From assembly GCA_947302865.1 (NCBI GenBank), contig CAMYWS010000078.1:1-5834 (forward strand): DNA of 5,834 nucleotides. The letters run 5' to 3'. The notes beneath the pieces are model-generated. The model had not been told where the DNA came from and made no database searches. It was given only the letters and a program-made list of their open reading frames with translations. Positions within the stretch are counted from its first letter, which is position 1. Every line of letters begins with the position of its first letter. Positions 1 through 4,542 of this stretch are shown here, piece by piece. This DNA comes from an uncultured Clostridia bacterium. Lineage in GTDB: Bacteria; Bacillota_A; Clostridia; Christensenellales; CAG-138. Both the position numbers and the translations under genes were made by a program.

Positions 1-21
1 AAAGCACCGTTTCCGGTGCTT
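1..21 (-). terminator. Probable intrinsic terminator after the kinase gene (cut by window edge)
   Basis: Read on the minus strand, positions 21 to 2 form a perfect 8-bp stem (AAGCACCG with CGGTGCTT) closed by a GAAA tetraloop, a GNRA loop typical of Rho-independent terminators. The stem begins inside the kinase TAA stop codon (22-20). The transcript continues into TTT at positions 3-1, and the rest of any U-tract lies outside the window. The stem, loop and position are seen directly; terminator function is inferred because the U-tract cannot be seen in full. Confidence 0.65.
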
Positions 22-979
22 AAGCATGATCCGTCAAAAATGCGTCAAGCTCTGCGCGCGTGGGGGATCCTCTGCCGCTCGGCCTGGATACGCAGATCGC
101 GGCGGCGGCGTTGGCAATTTTAAGCGCGTCCGCGTCGGAACAGCCCGAAAGGATCGCGGCGATAAACGCTCCGTCGAAGGTGTCGCCCGCGCCGACGGTA
201 TCGGCGACGGCGACAGGGAAAGCGGGGGAATGCAGATGCGAATCTCCGCGATACAGGTCCGCGCCCTGATCGCCGCTTCGCGCGATGACGGCGGCGCCGC
301 GTTCGGAGAGCTTCCCTGCCGCAAGCACGGCGTCGTGTTCGTTCGCAAGCATCGGGATCTCGTCGACCGCAGAGCCCAGAACGTAATCCGCGGCGTCGTT
401 CGCCTCGTGCAGATTTTCAAAGAACGCCGGGCTTTTCAGCGCTTCGACGCGCACGTTGATATCAAAGGAAACGGGGATACCGGCGGCTTTGCAGCGGCGC
501 ATCAGCGCAAGCTGCGTCGACGCGGCGGGTTCCTCGCGCAGCATCATGCCGTTGACGTGCAGCCACGAAATGCTCTCCGTGATATCGTCCGGGATCTGAG
601 AGGCAAGGATCGAGTGCTGCGAGCCGAGGTGCGCGGGGCAGGCGAACGCGGTGCGGTCGTTCTGTTCGTTCAGCACAAGCAGTACGAGCTGCGTGGGCTT
701 GTCCTCGTCCATGCGCAAAAGCGACGTATCGACGCCCTCGCGTTCCAACCCGTTTTTCAGCATATGTCCGTACGCGTCGTTTCCGCAGGTCCCGCAGAAC
801 ATAACCGGCACGCCGAGCCGCGCGATCGCGCAGGCGGTGTTTGCGGAGCTGCCGCCCTCCGCGGGACGGACGTCGGCGGAAAGCTGCGAAGCGTCGACGC
901 CGGCTTTCGCCTTCAGCGCGTCGGCGTAGGGGATGATGAGATCGGCGCAGATATCGCCGAGACAGAGTACGGGTTTCAT
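20..979 (-). CDS. PfkB/ribokinase-family carbohydrate or nucleoside kinase
   Basis: A 319-aa protein of the usual length for PfkB-family kinases, which transfer the ATP gamma-phosphate to a sugar, nucleoside or related hydroxyl in the cytoplasm. Visible motifs are an N-terminal beta strand with GDICADLI (residues 8-15), the PfkB signature-1 region EGGSSANTACAIARLG (41-56) with its glycine pair, SFDINVR (171-177), and signature 2, DTVGAGDTF (260-268), where Asp266 is the expected catalytic base and GAGD forms the anion hole. The open frame extends upstream to 1282. The start at 979 is chosen because an AAGGAGGT site (992-985) lies 5 nt before this ATG and the PfkB fold begins exactly there. 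The ATG overlaps the stop of the upstream CDF gene (ATGA), which suggests translational coupling. No sugar transporter or regulator lies nearby, so the substrate cannot be named. Family assignment is firm; substrate is unknown. Confidence 0.93.
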   Translation of the reverse strand: MKPVLCLGDICADLIIPYADALKAKAGVDASQLSADVRPAEGGSSANTACAIARLGVPVMFCGTCGNDAYGHMLKNGLEREGVDTSLLRMDEDKPTQLVLLVLNEQNDRTAFACPAHLGSQHSILASQIPDDITESISWLHVNGMMLREEPAASTQLALMRRCKAAGIPVSFDINVRVEALKSPAFFENLHEANDAADYVLGSAVDEIPMLANEHDAVLAAGKLSERGAAVIARSGDQGADLYRGDSHLHSPAFPVAVADTVGAGDTFDGAFIAAILSGCSDADALKIANAAAAICVSRPSGRGSPTRAELDAFLTDHA

Positions 980-2184
980 GCATGACCTCCTTCGGACGCT
1001 GCGTCGACGCGGTCGACGGTCACGGCGGCGCGGCAGCCGGGGATTCCGTCCGCGACGGCTGTTTCGATCCGTTCCCGCAGCGCATCGTCTGCGCCGGCGT
1101 ATGTGAACGGCACGGCGACGTCGAACAGCAGCGTTTTCACCAACGGACCGCGCGTGACGCGGAAATCGTGGATCGACAGCGCGGCGTCGACGCCGGAAAC
1201 GATCGCTTCGGCGCGTTCGCGAAGCCGTGCGGTCTCGGTATCGTCGGTAATGATCGGGTCCATATGGATCGTTGCGCTGCACCGGAACTGTTCGGAAAGA
1301 TATCGCTCGGCGTTGTCGATGATCTCGTGCACCTCGCGGATATCGGCGGAAGCGCCGACCTCCGCATGCAGAGAGACGAACACGCGCCCGGGACCGTAGT
1401 CGTGAACGATCACGTCGTGCACGCCGCCGATCCCTTCAAAAGACAGGGTCGCTTTTTCGATCGCTTCCACAAACGAGGGATCGGGACGACGGCCCAGGAG
1501 CGGCGCGGCCGTCTCACGGATGGACTTCAGCCCCGTATATAGGATGAAAAGCGACACGAGGATTCCGCTCCACGCGTCGGGACGGACCCAATCGGGCAGA
1601 ACGAAAAAGTGCGTGATGAGCGCGGAAACGAGTACCGCGAACGTCGCGGCGGTATCGGAAAGGGAGTCGAACGCGACGGCCTTCAGCGCGGGAGAACCGA
1701 ATCGTTTCGCGAGCGCGCGGTTATAATAAAACATGTACAGCTTCACGAGGATCGAGATGCCCATGACGCAGACGGACGGCACAAAATGTGTCGTATACGC
1801 CGGCTCGCCGCCGTGGATCACGATGTCGAGCGCGTTCCGGAACAGCGTCCAGCCCATGAGGATGATCGCAACCGAAACGAGCATGCCCGCGATATACTCG
1901 AACCGCCCGTGTCCGTACGGATGTTCGCGGTCGGGCTTTTTGGACGCGATGCGGAAGCCGAACAGCGCGATGACGGAGGAACCCGCGTCGCCAAGGTTGT
2001 TGAACGCGTCTGCCTGCAGAGAGACGGCGCGCGCAAGAAGACCGAACACGAGCTTGATCGTAAATAAAATAAGGTTCAGAAAGATCCCGAAGCAGCCCGA
2101 AAGCACGCCGTACGCGCTTCGCACGCGCTCCGGCGGATCGGATTCCTTCTCCCGTATGAACCATTTTGCAAGCAAACGAACCAT
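976..2184 (-). CDS. Cation diffusion facilitator (CDF) transporter, probably Mn2+-type
   Basis: A 402-aa membrane protein expected to export divalent metal by proton antiport. Six hydrophobic segments lie at about 29-50, 53-79, 96-117, 134-153, 167-191 and 205-222. The motif HPYGHGRFE (88-96) is the conserved CDF loop after helix 2. The transport site reads N62-x3-D66 in helix 2 and D173-x3-D177 in helix 5, instead of the HxxxD pairs of classical zinc exporters. This resembles manganese exporters of the MntE type, so Mn2+ is the favoured but inferred substrate. The cytoplasmic tail is long and contains two related ZT-dimer-like lobes (about 251-311 and 331-393). The ATG at 2184 is chosen over the GTG at 2190 because the AGAGGT site (2194-2189) sits 4 nt before the ATG and overlaps the GTG. 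It is the first gene of a leftward operon, and its TGA overlaps the kinase ATG. Confidence 0.93.
   Translation of the reverse strand: MVRLLAKWFIREKESDPPERVRSAYGVLSGCFGIFLNLILFTIKLVFGLLARAVSLQADAFNNLGDAGSSVIALFGFRIASKKPDREHPYGHGRFEYIAGMLVSVAIILMGWTLFRNALDIVIHGGEPAYTTHFVPSVCVMGISILVKLYMFYYNRALAKRFGSPALKAVAFDSLSDTAATFAVLVSALITHFFVLPDWVRPDAWSGILVSLFILYTGLKSIRETAAPLLGRRPDPSFVEAIEKATLSFEGIGGVHDVIVHDYGPGRVFVSLHAEVGASADIREVHEIIDNAERYLSEQFRCSATIHMDPIITDDTETARLRERAEAIVSGVDAALSIHDFRVTRGPLVKTLLFDVAVPFTYAGADDALRERIETAVADGIPGCRAAVTVDRVDAASEGGHA
985..992 (-). promoter_or_regulatory. Ribosome binding site that fixes the kinase start
   Basis: AAGGAGGT on the minus strand, 5 nt upstream of the kinase ATG (979-977) and embedded in the last codons of the CDF gene. 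It decides the kinase start against the much longer open frame that reaches 1282. A second ATG at 983-981 is in another frame and lies too close to this site. Confidence 0.85.
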
Positions 2185-2188
2185 TAGC

Positions 2189-2194
2189 ACCTCT
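2189..2194 (-). promoter_or_regulatory. Ribosome binding site of the CDF gene
   Basis: AGAGGT on the minus strand lies 4 nt before the ATG at 2184-2182. Because the in-frame GTG at 2190-2188 overlaps this site, the ATG is the better start. Confidence 0.7.
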
Positions 2195-2203
2195 TATTTT
2201 GCG

Positions 2204-2232
2204 ATTATAGCATAAATAGCGGAAGAAAACAA
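2204..2232 (-). promoter_or_regulatory. Sigma-A-type promoter for the CDF-kinase unit (extended -10)
   Basis: On the minus strand TATAAT (2209-2204) is a perfect -10 box. It is preceded by TGC, giving an extended -10 (TGnTATAAT). A weak -35, TTGTTT, lies 17 bp upstream (2232-2227). Transcription would start near 2197, leaving a very short leader of about a dozen nucleotides before the ATG at 2184. The boxes are seen directly; promoter activity is inferred. Confidence 0.7.
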
Positions 2233-2246
2233 ATATAAAAAAACAC

Positions 2247-2275
2247 TTTTCATCATGATAACCGTATGATATACT
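2247..2275 (+). promoter_or_regulatory. Sigma-A-type promoter for the nfeD-floA unit (extended -10)
   Basis: TATACT (2270-2275) is a good -10 box preceded by TGA, forming an extended -10 (TGnTATACT). TTTTCA (2247-2252) is a 4-of-6 match to the -35 consensus at 17-bp spacing. Initiation near 2282 would leave a leader of about 20 nt containing the AAGGAGGT site. An A-rich tract lies just upstream (2226-2245) and could act as an UP-like element. The spacer contains a repeated ATGATA (2255-2260 and 2266-2271), one helical turn apart. Confidence 0.7.
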
Positions 2276-2288
2276 GTACGCAGAAAAC

Positions 2289-2296
2289 AAGGAGGT
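2289..2296 (+). promoter_or_regulatory. Strong ribosome binding site of the NfeD gene
   Basis: AAGGAGGT, a full match to the anti-Shine-Dalgarno core, lies 6 nt upstream of the ATG at 2303. It fixes the first start of the rightward operon. Confidence 0.85.
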
Positions 2297-2302
2297 AGTC
2301 AC

Positions 2303-2797
2303 ATGGCAACCGTATTCGGATCGCTTTGGGTCCCGTGCCTGATCCTGAGCATACTGGGGATCGCATTCCTCATAGGCGAATTGTTCCTGCCCGGCTTCGG
2401 CGTATCGGGCATCTGCGGCGTCCTTTGCCTGATCGCAGTCTGTGTTATGCAGTTCATGTCGGCACCGCCGCTTGTAGCGACTCTCGTCACGATCGTGCTC
2501 GGTCTCATCCTGGTCGTGATGGTTATCATCTTCATGCGATCCATGAAAAACGGGCTTCTGTTCCGATCTCCGATCGTGCTGAAGGATCAGATCGAATCCG
2601 AGGCGATTAAGCTGCATGATACGACGCCCGAAACGCTGATCGGCAAGACCGGCGTTGCGCTGACGCCGCTTCGCCCGAGCGGGATCGCCCTGATCGACGG
2701 CAAACGCTATTCGGTCGAAACGCAGGCGACCTTTACCGAGAGAGACACGGAGATCACGGTCATCGCGGTCGACGGTCCCAAGATTACGGTACGATGA
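2303..2797 (+). CDS. Short NfeD-family membrane protein (OB-fold partner of flotillin)
   Basis: A 164-aa protein with three hydrophobic segments (about 9-28, 33-52 and 57-78). A soluble C-terminal beta-barrel domain follows at about 111-164, where LIGKTGVALTPLRPSG followed by a DGKRY turn and a final ITVR match the NfeD OB-fold pattern. The ClpP-like serine protease domain of long NfeD proteins is absent, making this the short class that usually sits beside SPFH/flotillin genes and is thought to act with them in membrane microdomains. Here floA lies one small gene downstream, supporting the assignment. It has its own promoter and a strong ribosome binding site. Its TGA overlaps the next gene's ATG by 4 bases. 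Family is clear; molecular activity is not settled for the family. Confidence 0.92.
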   Translation: MATVFGSLWVPCLILSILGIAFLIGELFLPGFGVSGICGVLCLIAVCVMQFMSAPPLVATLVTIVLGLILVVMVIIFMRSMKNGLLFRSPIVLKDQIESEAIKLHDTTPETLIGKTGVALTPLRPSGIALIDGKRYSVETQATFTERDTEITVIAVDGPKITVR

Positions 2798-2994
2798 AGT
2801 ATTGTAAGCAATGCGGCGTTCTGTACACGACGGACGTTTGTCCGAAGTGCGGCGTCGCGACCCCGGACGAACAGGAGCCCGCGCCCCCCGCGGAGCCGAA
2901 GACCGTCCGGAACCAATGGATCGCGCTCGTCGTTGCGATCCCGGCGGCGATTCTGCTCATTATGGGCGTTTTGCACATATTACGACTATTTTAA
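2794..2994 (+). CDS. Small zinc-ribbon protein with a C-terminal membrane anchor
   Basis: A 66-aa protein. C4-x2-C7 and C16-x2-C19 form a compact four-cysteine zinc ribbon at the N-terminus (CKQCG and CPKCG knuckles). A Pro/Glu-rich linker follows (about 24-36), then a single hydrophobic helix (about 43-63) running to the C-terminus. The likely topology is a cytoplasmic ribbon held at the inner face of the membrane by a tail anchor. Its ATG overlaps the nfeD stop (ATGA) with no clear ribosome binding site of its own, suggesting termination-reinitiation coupling to nfeD. The floA ribosome binding site begins 2 nt after its stop. The two intact CxxC pairs and tight packing argue for a real gene. 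Zinc-ribbon plus membrane-helix proteins are common, but the specific role here is unknown. A structural or adaptor role for NfeD-FloA is inference. Confidence 0.85.
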   Translation: MKYCKQCGVLYTTDVCPKCGVATPDEQEPAPPAEPKTVRNQWIALVVAIPAAILLIMGVLHILRLF

Positions 2995-2995
2995 C

Positions 2996-3001
2996 AGGAG
3001 G
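2996..3001 (+). promoter_or_regulatory. Ribosome binding site of floA
   Basis: AGGAGG starts 2 nt after the TAA of the zinc-ribbon gene and ends 5 nt before the floA ATG at 3007. This gives floA strong independent translation within the operon, unlike its coupled upstream neighbour. Confidence 0.85.
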
Positions 3002-3006
3002 AACTT

Positions 3007-4014
3007 ATGCAACCATTTATTCCCTGGATCATCGGCGCAGCAGTCGTCATCTTTCTGATCATCTTCTTTTCGTTCGTGCCCATCGGACTCTGGATCTCCG
3101 CAGCGGCGAGCGGCGTCAAGATCGGGCTCTTCGATCTCATCGGTATGCGCATCCGTAAGGTCAATGCCGCGGACATCGTCAACCCGATGATCAAGGCGAC
3201 CAAAGCCGGTCTTAAGCTCCCGATGAACAAACTCGAGGCGCACTACCTTGCAAAAGGCGGCAAATCAAACGGCAAGGCAAGCGTGAACCGCGTCGTCGAT
3301 TCCCTGATCGCGGCGCAGCGCGCGGGCATTCCGCTCGACTTCGAGCGTTCCTGCGCGATCGACCTCGCAGGCCGCGACGTGCTGAACGCCGTGCAGATGA
3401 GCGTCAACCCGAAGGTCATCGAAACCCCGATCATCGCGGCGGTCGCGATGGACGGCATCGAGCTTCGCGCAAAGGCGAAGGTCACGGTCCGCGCGGACAT
3501 CGACCGTCTCGTCGGCGGCGCGGGTGAGGAAACGATCATCGCGCGTGTCGGCGAGGGCATCGTCACCACCGTCGGTTCCGCAAAGAGTCACAAGGAAGTC
3601 CTTGAGAACCCGGATACCATCTCCCGCACCGTCCTTTCGAAGGGCCTTGACGCAGGAACCGCGTTTGAGATCCTTTCCATCGACATCGCGGATGTGGACG
3701 TCGGCAGAAACGTCGGCGCACAGCTGCAGATCGACCAGGCGGAAGCGGACAAGCGCATCGCGCAGGCAAAGGCGGAGGAACGCCGCGCCATGGCAGTCGC
3801 GCAGGAACAGGAGAACATCGCGGAAGTGCAGCGCATGCGCGCACGCGTCATCGAGGCGGAAGCAGAGGTCCCGCAGGCGATCTCCGCAGCGCTGCGTGAC
3901 GGTAAGCTCGGCGTACTGGATTACTACAACATGAAGAACGTCATGTCCGATACCGAGATGCGTACCGCCATCGGCCGGTCGGCAGCGCCCGCGTCGGACA
4001 AGAAAGGAAACTAA
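3007..4014 (+). CDS. floA: Flotillin-like protein FloA (SPFH scaffold)
   Basis: A 335-aa protein, close to the roughly 330 residues of Bacillus FloA (YqfA). It is a scaffold of bacterial functional membrane microdomains that oligomerises at the cytoplasmic membrane face. A hydrophobic N-terminal segment (about 7-33) anchors it. The SPFH/band-7 region follows (about 35-235), including [20 protein letters not shown] (134-153), then [17 protein letters not shown] (225-241). A charged coiled-coil stretch with EA/KA-rich repeats spans about 242-290. The family-typical C-terminal segment [13 protein letters not shown] is at 299-311. All these elements are present and in order, with no truncation or frameshift. 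It lies in one operon with a short NfeD protein upstream, the classic partner arrangement, though here a zinc-ribbon gene intervenes. The next gene starts 3 nt after its stop. Confidence 0.97.
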   Translation: MQPFIPWIIGAAVVIFLIIFFSFVPIGLWISAAASGVKIGLFDLIGMRIRKVNAADIVNPMIKATKAGLKLPMNKLEAHYLAKGGKSNGKASVNRVVDSLIAAQRAGIPLDFERSCAIDLAGRDVLNAVQMSVNPKVIETPIIAAVAMDGIELRAKAKVTVRADIDRLVGGAGEETIIARVGEGIVTTVGSAKSHKEVLENPDTISRTVLSKGLDAGTAFEILSIDIADVDVGRNVGAQLQIDQAEADKRIAQAKAEERRAMAVAQEQENIAEVQRMRARVIEAEAEVPQAISAALRDGKLGVLDYYNMKNVMSDTEMRTAIGRSAAPASDKKGN

Positions 4015-4017
4015 ACC

Positions 4018-4539
4018 ATGCCTTTCTTCCTTGTTTTGCCGTTCATCGTGATCGGTATCGTGATCGCGGCTACGAAGAAAACGGCGGAACAGAATAAGCG
4101 TGCGGAGGCGCAGCGGCGCGCGGAACAGATGCAGACAAAACAGGATGCATCCCAACCGAAGCCGTACACGCCCGTGAGACCTTCCGTACAGGTTCCCCCT
4201 GTACGGGAGGCGGCTCCCACGCCGAGAATGACGCCGACCGTTCAGCAGGCCAGGACCGCGCCGACAAAGGGGAAGACGCCGAAACAGTCGCATCCGCAGC
4301 ACGACGACTGCTCTCTGCGTCCCGATTCGAAGAATGCGCCGACGCCGCCGTGGCAGCATCCGGAGCATGAAGACTGCTCGCTGGATTCCGATACGGCAGC
4401 AAAGCCCGAAGCGTACGGCGTACAGCGGCGCGTGCCCGCGCTTCAAAACAGCGCGGCGGATCTGGACCTGACGTCGGAGAACATCCTGCGCGGCGTCATC
4501 TTTTCCGAGGTCTTCGGCAGACCGAAAGCATTGCGATAA
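4018..4539 (+). CDS. Membrane-anchored linker protein with duplicated HPxHxDCSL motif, function unknown
   Basis: A 173-aa protein of unrecognised family. It has an N-terminal hydrophobic helix (about 2-18), a charged, probably helical stretch (about 19-42) rich in Lys, Arg, Gln and Glu, and a long Pro/Thr/Gln-rich disordered region (about 43-140). Within this region the motif HPxHxDCSL occurs twice (92-100 and 114-122), each copy with His, His, Asp and Cys that could bind a metal or carry redox chemistry. The last 20 residues (154-173) form a compact amphipathic segment, ILRGVIFSEVFGRPKALR, that looks like a conserved docking tail. Translation starts 3 nt after floA, with the purine-rich AAGAAAGGAAA at 4000-4010 inside the floA end as the likely ribosome binding site. 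The helix lacks a cleavable signal site, so the bulk is probably cytoplasmic. An accessory role for FloA is inferred from position only. Confidence 0.82.
   Translation: MPFFLVLPFIVIGIVIAATKKTAEQNKRAEAQRRAEQMQTKQDASQPKPYTPVRPSVQVPPVREAAPTPRMTPTVQQARTAPTKGKTPKQSHPQHDDCSLRPDSKNAPTPPWQHPEHEDCSLDSDTAAKPEAYGVQRRVPALQNSAADLDLTSENILRGVIFSEVFGRPKALR
4291..4395 (+). repeat. Degenerate tandem protein repeat (HPxHxDCSLxxDS units)
   Basis: Two 13-residue units lie in the unrecognised 173-aa protein: HPQHDDCSLRPDS (4291-4329) and HPEHEDCSLDSDT (4357-4395). They are separated by a 9-residue Pro-rich spacer. The codons differ at several synonymous positions, so this is not a recent DNA duplication; the amino acid pattern has been kept. 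Confidence 0.8.
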
Positions 4540-4542
4540 TCT

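Larger units (their letters stand above)
2185..2302. other. Divergent AT-rich intergenic control region
   Basis: The only non-coding gap in the window, 118 bp between two divergent start codons. It is much richer in A and T than the flanking genes. It holds both promoters, both leading ribosome binding sites, an A-rich tract (2226-2245), the palindrome ATCATGAT (2252-2259) and the repeated ATGATA. No small gene or terminator was seen in it, and none is needed because both flanking units start here. Confidence 0.8.

Noticed and set aside
26..985. A 319-codon plus-strand open frame antisense to the kinase gene
   Set aside because: It mirrors the PfkB gene, has no family motif and has no plausible ribosome binding site. 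The minus-strand product carries intact PfkB signatures.
980..1282. An N-terminal extension of the kinase upstream to 1282
   Set aside because: The extension is Arg-rich, overlaps the CDF coding region in another frame, and is made unnecessary by the strong ribosome binding site before the ATG at 979.
2231..2245. A-rich run considered as the U-tract of an intrinsic terminator
   Set aside because: No GC-rich stem precedes it on either strand, and both neighbouring genes start at this gap, so there is no transcript to end here.
1721..2617. A 298-codon minus-strand open frame crossing the intergenic region
   Set aside because: It overlaps both the CDF gene in another frame and the antisense of nfeD, spans two promoters and shows a low-quality charged sequence.
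4310..4390. Possible CRISPR-like or tandem DNA repeat
   Set aside because: Only two units exist and they are conserved at protein level but not base for base, so this is a protein motif repeat.
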